From Gamsiella multidivaricata (taxonomy: Eukaryota; Mortierellomycota; Mortierellomycetes; Mortierellales; Mortierellaceae), in the NCBI RefSeq assembly GCF_025024155.1, contig NW_026251709.1, forward strand, positions 930,001 to 994,000: a stretch of 64,000 bases of DNA. Reading direction: 5' to 3'. Position numbers and translations under genes: made by a program. This document shows positions 13,201 through 26,100 of this stretch, in pieces (within the stretch, counting starts at the first letter, position 1; every line of letters starts with the position of its first letter). The notes below the pieces were generated by a model. The model saw nothing but the letters and a program-made list of their open reading frames with translations, was not told the origin of the DNA and ran no database searches.

Positions 13201-14741
13201 AAGAGATGGGCTTCTTTGACCGTGAGGAGAACACCACCGGTGCTCTTGCGTCGCGTCTTGCCACCGATGCCTACCAGATGCACGAACTGGTCTCGCAGAT
13301 CATGAAGCTGGCCTTCCAGGTGCTGGTCACTGTCGGCCTGTCTCTTGGATATGCCTTTTCTCGTAGTTGGCGATTGACCTTGGTCATCTTGGCTGTGATT
13401 CCTCTGCTCGCTGCCTCTCAGTTCTTCGCCATGCAGACTTTAACGGGCTTCAGCACCAAGACCAAGAAGGCGTATGAGCAATCTGGACGCGTCGCTAGTG
13501 AGGCCATTTCCAACGTCCGCACTGTCGTTGCTTTAGCCAAGGAAGAGACCTTTGAGAGCCGATACTACGACATCACGAAGGCACCACACAGCATCGCTTT
13601 GCGCCGTGCTTACTTTGGATCTGTGGGCTATGCGATGTCGCAGGGAGTGATGTTCTGGACCTACGCTGTTGGATTTTATGCTGGCTACCGCTTTGTTGAG
13701 GCTGAAATGATGCAGTGGTCAGATCTCTTCTCGACTATGTTCTTCATCGTCTTCATGGCTATGGGTCTCGGACAGATGGCCGCACAGCTGTAAGTGAAGA
13801 ATGGACTGATATCCTTAACTGTGTCCGTAATTGCGAAGAATCGAATCTCATTGAAAATGTTCTCTTTTTTTTTATATTTTAGTCCGCGTTTCGTCAAGGG
13901 CAAGGAGTCCGCTATTAACGTGTTTGAGCTCTTGGACAAGCACACGACTATCGACGCCTACAAGGACGGCATCTCGCCTGACAGTGTTAACGGCTACCTT
14001 GGTCTGGAGGACGTTCACTTTCATTACCCAACCCGTCCTGATCAGCAAATCTTCAAGGGTGTCAACGTCTCTGTCAAGCCCGGTCAGACAGTTGCGCTGG
14101 TTGGTCCCTCCGGATGCGGCAAGTCGACTATCATTGCCTTGCTGGAGCGTTGGTACGATACCCTTGAGGGCAAGGCCACGATCGACACGTACGACGTCAA
14201 GGATCTGCAGCTCGACAACATCCGCAAGCACATGGCTCTTGTCGGTCAAGAACCTGTGTTGTTTGATATCTCGATCGGCGAAAATATCCGCTACGGTATT
14301 CCTGATGGCCAGACTGTGGATCAGGAGCAAGTTGTTGCTGCCGCAAGAGCAGCCAACATCCACGACTTTGTCGTGTCTTTGCCTCAGGGATACGATACCC
14401 GTGTTGGAGACAAGGGTTCGCAGCTGTCCGGCGGTCAGAAGCAGCGTATTGCGATTGCTCGTGCATTGATTCGTAATCCCAAGATCTTGCTGCTGGACGA
14501 GGCCACCTCTGCTTTGGATTCCGAATCCGAGAAGCTAGTTCAGGAAGCATTGGACAAGGCGCGAGCGGGCAGGACGACGGTTGTGATTGCACATCGCCTG
14601 AGGACTATCCAGGATGCGGACTTGATTCTCGTGGTGAAAGACGGAGCCATTGTCGAATCTGGTCGCCATTACGAGTTGATTGGCTTGGGTGGACTTTATG
14701 CTGAGCTCTGCACGAGACAGAACCTGGACGTCTCTCATTAA
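10226..14741 (+). CDS. ABCB-family (P-glycoprotein-type) full ABC transporter, five exons
   Basis: ATP-driven exporter with the layout TMD1-NBD1-TMD2-NBD2 of the MDR/P-glycoprotein subfamily. Exons 10226-10629, 10725-11845, 11949-13105, 13188-13789 and 13883-14741 join in frame to 1,380 aa. A cytosolic N-terminal tail of about 130 residues is rich in Ala/Thr and ends in a Lys-rich block (KGKKSKKKKDE). NBD1: Walker A GHSGSGKST (about 488), signature LSGGQKQR (about 596), Walker B LLLDEATSALD. NBD2: Walker A GPSGCGKST (about 1169), signature LSGGQKQR, Walker B LLLDEATSALD. Both ATP sites look intact, unlike the neighbouring ABCC protein. A basic linker rich in Ser/Arg separates the halves and is a likely phosphorylation region. 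Lipid, sterol or drug export are the usual roles; the substrate is unknown. Confidence 0.95.
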
Positions 14742-17106
14742 GCGCTCTATCTTTTCTACATATCCTCTCTTACTATATCTGCTTTCTAACATAATATATG
14801 TGATATACTCGATACATAAAGAAATAATGCCAACACTTGTGCTTCTGTGTACTCTTTCTCACGATGACTTCTTATGAGTGGAAGCCATCCCCTCAATCCC
14901 ATGAAGACGAGGAGGGAATACAAACTGGTGGCGTTGAAGGCATGTGTAAGGACCAAAGGATGAGGAGGTCGCGATCTTGGCGGACCTCAGCCTCGGCGGT
15001 TGTTCTGGGTCGCTTACAAGGCATTTCTGCGAGCGAAGAATCATTTTTTATGGGAGGTAGTGTGTAGGCGAGTTGAATCCAATTGATCTGTTCCTCTCTC
15101 CTCACCAAAACGCCTTTCACCTCATCCTTATCCTTTTCCGGCCCTAAGCGCGCCCTTTTTATTTTCTTTCGCTACAACAGCAGCTTTGTCAAAAGCGATG
15201 GAGGGCTGTAGACTGATGGGCCGTGGGCGCACAGGAAAATTCTGTATAAAACACTTGTGGATCCACTGCTCATCCCACGTCAAAGCGATGTGGATACGTT
15301 TATGGCTCGATATTGGTGATTTGCAGCGCTTCCACGTTCTGTGAGGGTTCTGCCGCCTTGCGCTTGCTTTCAAAGCAAGTCAAATCCCTCATCAGCAAGG
15401 TGCCACACACGCCCACGATAGTTTTTCTTCTCTCACTTATGCCATCTGAAAGTATAATGGGGATAAACGAGAAAAAAAAAAAGGGTCGGTTCAGCTGTTG
15501 CAGAGTCATTTCTGCCCATAATAATGCTCGTCCTGTCAATCTGCATTTGAAAGTATTGTATTAACGTGAAGGCCTTACTTTTTACCTGGTGAGTAACATA
15601 CAGGAGTATCTTGCGATCAATAGGTGTCCTTTTTGATCACAAAAAGACGGACTCGAAGTGTCTTAATCTACAGGTTAAATAGTGGCGGATGTCCGAAGCG
15701 AGAACGACGATCAATCGGGATGGAAGGGGTATAAGGTGTGGCCTCCTGTCGATTTATAATAAGTTCGGCGTTATTTTGTGGGCCATGGAGGCATATCGCG
15801 TCAGTTAAGGAGATGAACGAGTCTAATAAACGCATCCGAGTGTTCCGCGCACTGTCAATGAACGCTTACAGGCCATGGTTACGGGATGCTTCAGCTTACG
15901 TGTCCAACTACAATCAGTGACATATATTTTTGTTGGCGTACGGCTCAGCGCCGGGGAACAGCATCATTTTTACATGATCATGATCCTTCATAACCCATCA
16001 GTGTTACATGTAAATTTGAAGAGGCATGGATTGTGCTTCAGCCCGCGCTTTATGATGAATATGGAGGGGATACAGCAGAACTTGGAAATGACTCTTTTTT
16101 TCTTTTTTTTTTCAGGGGAATGAATGTACTGCACTGCACACACGCGTCTCGGCACATGGCAGAAACAGATTAAAAGTCTCTCCAGCAAGTTTTCTCATTA
16201 CGCCCATGGGTCCGATTTGATTGAGCAGTTTTATTTTTACATCTGCACGTATCAGTCTGAGCATGGATGGCTGGGTTCGGTGTCTCGAGGAAGGTAGAAC
16301 AACCGGGATCCCAATAATGGCCGCTGGAATGGGACCAAGGTCGAGAAAGGATTTTTCAATTAAGGTTCGCATGCACTTGACGTTGACCATTTCAACGCCA
16401 CCAAAAATGAAGGAATAAAATGAGGCTAGGCCCTAATTCCAGCATGTTTTTTTTTTTATGGTTGATCTCCAAACAAATACCACACGACCCAAACTTTTGT
16501 AATCGGATGTTGGTAACTTCATGGCTTACGAAATTGTGCTCCTTCAATCCAGTGAGTTGAGCTGGAGCCGCTGCGGAGGCCAGTAGTAAGTATCACTAGT
16601 TACAGGGCGAGAATGGCATGGGTTTCTTAGTTTGCAACTGCGGAACATAACAGAGCCCTGTGGCAATGACCGTGGTTCATGAGCGAGAGTTAGTGAAAGG
16701 AAGACAATAGCACTAGAACATCATGAAAACGCACTTGGTGCAGCAGTTGCTATGCATGTGTGCCACAGATGGGATGTGCACGCCCTTTCTTTTTCGCATC
16801 GAAAATGGAAAGCAGGGCACGTGCCGACCGACTGCCAGGAGGGCGACGGACCAAAGAAAGTGGTGAACATTTTTCAGCGACATCGCATCGAGTGTCCATG
16901 CCTTTTCTTCAAACTCTTGTCTTCTCATCATCCTCGCCCCCCGAATTCTCTATTCCCACATCCGCCTACTCTTCCTTTATTAATACCTTGGCGAGCGCTC
17001 ATTCCACGTCCTTGTCAATCCCACCCGTTCTTTCCTTCTTATACACACTCAGCCAGCCCGCCTTTTCCCTCTTGTCAAGCGACACCCTATTCGCGACCTT
17101 ACACCA
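14742..17106. other. 2.4-kb intergenic region, no supported gene
   Basis: No frame here shows family resemblance or consistent splice sites. A minus-strand open frame at 16112-16390 encodes 92 aa but has no recognisable motif and no CDS context. A-rich and T-rich runs occur near 15471, 16095 and 16449. The CT-rich stretch at 16900-17100 is probably the promoter and leader of the next gene. Confidence 0.55.
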
Positions 17107-20100
17107 ATGGAGGAAAACATGCAGAGGGCCCAATCCCCTGAGAAGCATGTCAATCTCAGCAGTAACGGTAATGGCCATTTCAAAGGACATGGCTGCAGTG
17201 ATTTAGTTAGTCAGTCCACTCACTTTCGCCCTTGCCCTTCCTCAAATAGATCACATCACGTCTTGCGACCCAGCACAACCGCCACCATCAGATTCAATAC
17301 CAGACCAGTCGGACTCTGCCCCAAAGAATATCCTGCCAGTGATCACATCGCATTCCCTCTCGCCAGCTCAGGGGAACCAAGGAACTCAAGGAAGCCAGGG
17401 ACAACACCATCAATCGGGACACAGCCACTTGCATAACCACCACGCGCACAGCCTGTCACAATCCCACAGCAGCTCAACCACGACGCCGCTATTCCAGCTC
17501 GTCAACTTCCCCAGTCGTCTTGTCCTCGACAATGTCTATCTCAACGGCCTCCACTCGCTGCGGCGCTTCGGAATCAAAAACACCTCACAATGTGATATCG
17601 TCGTGAAGATGCGATCCAGTCTAGGCACCCAGATCTCCTTTCAGCTGACAAACGAGAACCTCCCGTTTGATCCAGGTAAAGCAGCACATTTGCTCCTGGA
17701 TACTTTTTTTTTTTTTTTTGGCTCTCTTGTCTTTGGCATTTCCTCTGTGTTTGGTTGTTTGTCATGGTTGCTGTGGACACCAAAACATCTTTTTACAAGC
17801 ATTGCCGCGTGTCCTCTGATTGGCCCTTTTCTGCAACTGGACTCTATATCATTGGATGCCATCCCCTATCATTGGCCTCCCATTCGCTCTTAACTAATCC
17901 CTCCGCTCTTTATGTTTTCCTTGCTCTCAAATAAAAAAATAAATGATTCATAGATGCCCATGTCGGGACCCTTCAGACAATCTCTACCAACACCGCAGCC
18001 GCAGCCGAAGCCGGATCCTTGACTGCAACAGGTCATCAGTTCAACCAGCTCTTCAACCACGTCAACCTGATCGATGAAGTAACCGTTCCTGCAGGAGAAA
18101 CAGAATACGTCATCCTCGGATTCCTGCCAGATCCCAGGGGACGAAATAGGAGGGGCAAATGGGACTCTACTTCCACAGGCGTAGATATCACCAATGCGAA
18201 CTCAGGGAACGGAAGTGCTCATGGGGATGGGGTCCAGATCTACGACGACAGTCGGCAGCGTGACGTTTCTGCAAACGGACTCGGGAACGGGAGCAGTATG
18301 GGCAATGAAGAGTTTGAAAGCAATGACCAGCAAACAGACAGCTTTGATTCGTTCGAGGTTAATGGGCTTGTCTTCTTTTTCGCCTACAAAACTACGACCG
18401 CTGCCGCCAAGTCCGACACTCTTATATTACCACCAGCTATTACCCAGTCGGATGCTGCTCTTTCCAGTTCACCACCCAACATACATGGCTTTACAGAAGA
18501 TCTGACCTTGGCTACCACCGTCGCCACAGTCGCAAATATAGTACCAGCCTCCACAACTCACAAGGCGGATTACCAGCTCACAGTCAAATTCCGATCTACT
18601 GTCTGTCGGTCTGTACTATATTCCAACATTGGAGAAACTGGAATTAATTTTGAGGATTGTGTCGCCAACCAAGAGTTCGTCAAGGACTTTACTATATGGA
18701 ACCGGAGTGAGATTCCACTCTATTGGCAGCTCAATGTGGTTGATGTCGGCAACACTGTACGGAAAGACTGGTTAAAGTTTGTCGACTATGAGGACTCCTT
18801 TGGAGGAAATCCTATGGAGGAGGGCGTCGACCGTGCTGACGACCAGGGACAAGCTCACCACTCAAAGACGATACGATCAAAGCCTATTCCAAGCTATGGT
18901 TATCGCAGGATCCGCGTTATTTTCCGTCCAGTAGAGAATGGCGACTATCTCTTCGACCTACTGCTGGAGAACCTCAACGATGCCAGCAATATTGAGGAGG
19001 CGAGCATTCATGCGACTGTTCGGGCTGTTTCCAGAGGAGAGGACACGCTGGTGATTTCAACAGGGAGCACGATGGACTTTGGAGATTGTTGCGCTGGGAC
19101 GTGGACTCGACTGCCTATGACGTTCAGCAATAGCGGCCTGACGCCGACAGAAATCCATCTTAAAGTGGAGGGCGCCGAAGTCGTATTTGATATTCAGACG
19201 GAAGCAGGAACAGAGCTTGCCGAAGTTGCACAGGAATTAACGAGAGAAGGCAAATTTATGCCGGATCCAGATATATCATCGAGTTGGTACGAAAGTTCCC
19301 GTCGTTCAGAGTCTTCAGCAAATGCGGATCATTTAGACCACAGCCCTGCAGGAACCCACGGCAGAAGTCTTCTACGAGACTGGATAGACGATGGACCTCA
19401 CTCACCCAGCGCTGCCGGATTCGCATCATCCTCTCCAAGCGTCGCAGATTCTGCAGGACTCAAGGGAGACCGTGGTGCACGTGAACAGGGGACAGCCATC
19501 GACTCTGGACCATCATCTCCTGTTACCTCCGAAGGCTTCTTTCCGGAACACATGCAACAGATCAACTCCACTGTCGAAAAGTATCTTGCTGGTCAGGAAC
19601 TTGCACACCCTCCCAAGGAGGGCACGGAGGACGATTTGGAATCCGAGCCCGACAACATCAGCATGCAGGACTCTGCCAATCCCAGCATACTGATCAACCA
19701 CAAAAAGCGATCCAGCCTTCGATCCATCTCATTTTCGGGCGCCCAGCGAGACAGGGAGCTAGCACAGGCACAAATGCATGGATCACAGTCACCAGTGCGT
19801 GGAAACCAATCTACAACACGCATAGAGGAGCTCTTTTTGAAGCCTGGAAAAGAGCGTACAGTCATTGTGTCATACCGCCCAGCGCGTGACTCATCGATCG
19901 AGAACTTTCAAGCTGGGAAGCTGCTACGAAAATCGTTCCGTATCATCGTGTCATATGCGCCATGGATGGGCACGTCGTCATCTATCCCATTTTCCGAGAA
20001 CCCGCAAAAGGACCGCAAGATCATTCAGTGCAAGGCCAGAGCGTGTACCTCTTTTGTTTCTATCGAGCCAAAGACCTTGGATTTCGGTGACACAGATGTT

Positions 20101-23100
20101 GGAGCCCTCAAGTCTCTGCCCATCAAGCTGATGAATCAGTCTGAGATCCCCGCGGTCGTCCAGCTTGATTTCCAGAGCAAGGTTCTGAACTGCTCGCCAT
20201 CTGGAGCTATCACTATACCACCAAAATCAAGCACCGAGCTAAAGCTGGATATCTACCCACGCAAGGTGAACCCGGACTATCGAAAGCAGCTAACGCTCTT
20301 CAACTTGACCAATCGCGCCAACGATCAGATCATCGAGGTCCGCTCAACAAACATTGACAAAAACAGAGTCACATTCCATTCCCTCTTCTACAGAGTATTG
20401 TATCCTGGCGGCTCCAACTTTTTGGATTTTGGCAACGTTGTTGTAGGCGGCATCAGCTTGCGAACAATCTACATTTCCAATTTTACAAGGAAATGGCTGA
20501 CGCTTGAGGTCACTACCAGTTTGCCAGGCGAGTTATCCGTATATGAGCGCGCTCGAGAGCATCACGACTATCTGAACCTGAACCAAATCGGTGGTCTTTT
20601 GAATGGTGGCGATGAGTCGATTTCTACGACCCCAAGTGGCCCCTTTGCTAACGATTCATCCAGTGTTGCCAGCCGTGGAGGTGTGTTTTCGTGCATTACG
20701 GCCTTCCTTTGTTGCCTTTGATTGTCATATGTCAAACATATTAATCTCAGCGTCGTTTATTTGTGTGTGGACTATAGTTTCTCCGTCGTTTCTGGAAACA
20801 AGCACAAGTAAAGCATCGACCATGGACAGCTCAAAGTCAACCATTCTAAAAAGACGCCAGGATACTCGTGATCAACACTCAACAACTGGTTCAGAGTCTG
20901 GCACCCCGGCTGTGATCGGAGGCGCGTCATTAGCATCATCCCTGGCGCTTAGGGCCAAGGCTATTCTTTTTCATGGCGATACTTCACAGACATCGAGAAG
21001 CACGTCGGCTAATTTCCTGGATCTTGCAACGAGTAAGCCTAAGGAGGTCAAAAAGGTGACGAGACGCATTCCAACGATGAAGGAGCTCTTGGAACCAACA
21101 TCAAGTCTTAAAACCACGACAGCTGAGCGACCCGGAAAGGGGGCGAATGGCTTCGGTCAGGAATCGAGTAAGTCACCGAGATCCAATGCAGGCGGAAATC
21201 AAGGCGGTGGAACGGTTGCTGTAGAAGGAGGAAATAAGCGTTTAGACACCTCAACAAGCAGTGCTCAGCGCCAACAAGATCAAAGGATATCTCAAAATCG
21301 TGGTACTACACAGGTTCCCACCAGTTCAAAACAGGACGGTCATTTATTACTGACCGAAACGTCTTTGGACAGTGTTCTAACGGCAATGGATTCCAATTCC
21401 GCTGTCGGAGGAAACATGCTGTTTTTCAAGCCAGCGGATGAAGAACGCTTTGTCAAGGAACGGATGAAATTAACGCGCGAGCTCCAGAATGCCATTACCA
21501 CTGGAGAGCTGGCTCCTATCACAATTGTGAGCATCCCACCGGAGACTGAGCATCAACTCATTATCCTGTTTACGCCATCGTCAACCTTCCGTGACCACAT
21601 CAAAGGCATCCCTAAGAAGCAGGATGGGCGGATGTTTTTGCGACTGATCGACTTCGATCGGGAGACAGTAGCTTGTAATCCTCAATTTCGACCCTTGTTG
21701 GACGGTGATCTCAGTCAGATTCCCCTGCGCGAGATCATGGTTCGATCTTCTCTTGTACGGAGCATCATGGATCTGGGCCAGAACAATATCAATTTTGGAA
21801 CCATGGATAAGGGTGAGAAACGCACAAAGACGATCGTTATCCAGAACCGAAGCAAGGAGCCTTTGCTGTACCATATTCGCAAGTCGGGATCGATCGCCTC
21901 AGGAGATATTATTCTAGGTAACGGCAAGACCGGTGTGGTTCGTGGTTACAGTAAAAAGGAGGTCGACTTTATTTTTGAGCCCTCGCTATCCGGATTATAT
22001 CACGAGAAGCTGGCAATCGAGAACGTTCAGGATCCAGACAGCAGCCGTATTTTGAGTGTCAAGGCCAACATTCGCAAGCCCAAGCACTTTTCAATTGATT
22101 CACAGGAAGTCGACTTTGGCAACTGCTGTGTGGGCAAGAAGACGGCTTCAAAGCGGATCACGGTGACGAATTCGACCAAGCAGACCAGGACGTTTGAAGT
22201 ACGGGTGGATCCGCACGAGATGATGCCACTCTCGACCGAGTCTCATCATTATGGAGGTGAGATCGAATTCACGCTCGAAGACGATCCTGCTGGTCAAGCC
22301 GTGGTCACCAAGGAGATGGAGGATGAGATCGAGATCCTGGAGCAGAAGCTCAAGATTGCTAAAAGAAAGGGCCGCGAGGACAAGGTGCTGAAAGTGACAG
22401 CGCGCCTGAGCCTCCTTCGAAAAGGTGGTGTGGAGGACAAGGCTGACTCTCCGAAGCAACTAGGTACGTTTTTAAGCCATGAACCCTTTATATGTGTGAT
22501 TGCATCGTCTGCCAGGGAAACAAGGAGTAAACTAACAGTCTTGTTATTGACAATAGATATGGACGATGTTACACCAACGCAGGAAAAGGTGCTTGAGTTC
22601 TCAAAAGCCGGCCAGATCGGTTCTCCGCTGGTTGAAACCCCAGTCAGGATGGCTGCAACCACGACACCGACCTCCGCCACTCCAATTGCCACTCCAACAA
22701 CCAAAGAGGCTCCCAAGTTTAAGCGGACGGATCATTCGATTGTTTTTACACTGGAAGGTGGAAAGACTAAATCGGTATCCGCTTATTTTACGGCAGTGCG
22801 CGACCAAGCACCATTGCCTGTAGGAGCAGCGGAAAAGGATCGTTTGCGCCTGCAAGGAAAGATCTATGTGCATGAGCACAAGAACAGAGATATTTGCCGG
22901 GACGTCGCCTTTTATGCCACAGTAGAATGCAAGGCTTATTTGAACGGCGATGCGCCGGATCCCGGGGCTAGTCAGGATATCAAGACTACCAAGTTCAAGA
23001 AGGAACCTGAGGAGAAGGTGACTGAGAGGGGTGCAGACACTACAAATGGAAAGGACTCAGGGAAGAAGGCGGTTTCAAAGGCTACCGAGGTGAATCATTT

Positions 23101-26100
23101 GATTAAGGAACCGGAGCCACCCGCGGAATACCTCGTCCTATCGCCCAGGGACTTCGATGGAGGAAGGATTGAACATGGCCAAAAGGGCAGCTTCTACTTC
23201 ACGTTGTCCAACACCAGCGAAAGCCCATTGCCTTTCAAGATCGATCTGGAAAAGAATAACCAAGATGTTTCGCGCTTCGTGTTCGAGGAAAAAGAGCTGG
23301 AGGGATCATTGAGACCCAAGGAGGTCCGGCGAATCACCTTTGGATTTTCTGCTCTAGAACTCGGCCGGCTCAAGGATCGACTGCGAGTAGTGAATATGGC
23401 CACTCTTACGTCCTACGAGTACACGTTTACCCTGTACTCACACCGACAGCAGTATCTGGCATTCCCATCCGTGGACGAATCCATGACTTTGGATCTCGGA
23501 CACTGTTACGTTGACACCGGTCGGAAGTATTCCCAGGTGACACCACTTCTCGTTCAGAATGTCACGGATGACGACGTCTACATAACCTGCGCCTCCAACC
23601 TCTCGCAGCAAGTGGGCATCTACCTTGACGAGCAAGCGCAGAAGGGTCAAGTCATCAACACCCTCTTGAAGAAGCATAGCATGATTACTGTTTGGGTCGC
23701 CGTTCAGCCGAACCTGCTCGGAGGAATTGCCGGGGGCAACTCAAGCCGTCGAGCCGTTACAACTTCCAATGGCCTGGGTTCGACAAACAAGGACCGTGAT
23801 AGCGAGTGCCGGACATTGGTCGGAGGAATCAAGTTCACAATTTCACTTCCTGAGGATGCACCCCTGCCCACAGCACCCGCACCAGAGGAAGCAGTGGAGA
23901 CGCTGACTCAAGTCTCTTCGCAAACGGTCAAATTCACCTCGATTATCGGGCGCTCCATCCTCTCGGTGTCTGATACTCTATTGAATCTTGGATGGACCCC
24001 TGATGTCGGCAAGCCAGTCTACGGCTCATTCACACTTCAGAATATGTCCAGCTTGCTTCCGTTGGACTTTCATGTCGAATCACTATCGGGAAACATTATT
24101 TTGGATCGCACAGGAGGTATCCTCGATGGCTGGGACGTTGACAAGGTACTACCTTCCTCTCATGGGGCGCATGCGAGAACGGACGAGACGATGGGCGGCG
24201 ACCACGACTCTACCGAGACTGCGCCTACGGATCGTTCACGTCTGCTGATCAGTTTCCGGATAACAGCATCGACGCCGGGGCTGCTGACTGACACCATCCT
24301 GGTAACGAACGAAAACAACTGCTCACAGAAAATCGAGATCAAAGTGCGCCTTTTTGCCGATCCAAAGCAGCTCATGACTAGCGGATATGGACATGGATAC
24401 GCTTGTCCGATGACATTGGAAGATCTTACAGAAATTCAAGAAGTCAAGCCGGGCGTGCCACGCGAGGGTCTCAGTCTTCCGAGTTTGAGCTGGGAGGACA
24501 TCTATGTCACCATCCACGAGGAGCAGGACGCGACAGGCGAAGGAACTCAATCATATGTTGCACTCGAGCCATCATACGGCGAGACAAAGGCTCAAATTGA
24601 GGACAGGTGGATCGAATTTTCCAATGATAGCAACGAGGCAATGGAGCTTGTGCCTCTCACAGACATTGTGGTCGATGCTGCCTGGGGGCCACTGGACTCT
24701 AAACCTGAAGAGATAGTTCCCTCTGGCTCGGAGGGCAAGTCGGTCGATGGCTTTCATTTTTGCGGTTCAGTGGTGCGAGTCGCTCCAGCTCAGAAGGTCC
24801 GACTGCTGGTATCCTGCCCCGCGCCTGAATTGCGCGCAGGAGATATCGAGAATCTTCAGAATGGCAAGAATGCGTCGTTGGTCGGTAACCTAATGGTCAT
24901 GAATCGAGTGAAGAACCAGGTTGTCAAGGTCTTGGGATTGACTTCCACATTTGGCATTCCGTATGGCGCTATTTTCCCTGTCTCGACTGACCTCGGGAAG
25001 ATCGGTCATTACAACTCCTGGGAGCCAGTGAAGGTTGAGTTCGAGCTCAAGAACTCGAGCGAGATTCCACTTCAATACGATATTATACTGGAAGACTACA
25101 TGGAGCTGACGCAGCACACTGTCGACCCAACCAACACCGATGCCGTTCAAAGTATGAATGTCATGGGTGCAAAGAGAACTCTCCGCGGCCAAAGTGTGGA
25201 ACATATCAAGATCATGCTTGATCCCAAGCGGATCGACAACTTTAAGATCGGACGAAGAACATTTCCTATCCGCGTCCTGAACCTCAACAACCCAAAGAAC
25301 GAGATCGCGCATACTGTGGATGCTGTGCTGACAGAGTTTGAATTGGGCTTTGATCGACTTACAGACGGTAAACTGGTGCTCCCGCAACTGATGCATCCTC
25401 TGCCCTCGTCGGCCTTACCCTGTGATGCGTGGTTCTCGATCACAAACAAGTCGGCGGAAGACGTTCGTTTTGAAATTGGAGCAACCCTGTCTCCAGATGT
25501 CATCGACTATGTCCATCTCGATGTACTTTCTCGGTTCTCCAACTCTCCGCTCCATGGCACCATTTCGCTCAGTCCCCGTGGTTCGATCGAGGTGCGCATC
25601 CGCGCCTTCCCCAAGGAGGGCTCAAGACTACCAAGCGATACTTCGGCTCTTTGTACACCAGAGGGCCTGACATTCGGAACCCTGTGGGTTTCGACAAAAT
25701 CGTCAGCATCCGAGGATGACTCGACATCGAGGCGATTTGCAGAGTCCATCCTGATACACGGCACGCTTGTAGAAGGATCAATGTTTTCTCTCTCGACTCA
25801 ACGGATTGTATTTAGAAGTCTCCTGGAGACCTCAGATTACGAGGGCGAAAGTGATGACGAGAGCCTGTCAGTGCCTGATCTATCTACGCACACATCGAAG
25901 GACGCTTCTGATGACGGCTCGACTTCTGATATCCAACAGGGGTCGATCACCATTTCCAACTTGTCAATGACCTTCCCACTAGAGTTTCAGGTTACGCTGG
26001 AGGGGCCGATGGAGTACCCGGCTGCAGAGATCATCAAAGTGACGCCACTGGATGCCAATAACGCTGGGGTCATTGAGGCAGGGCAGCAACTCAAGTTGCT

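Noticed and set aside
16112..16390. 92-aa minus-strand frame with hydrophobic start
   Set aside because: No motif, no neighbouring exons and no promoter signal could be tied to it.
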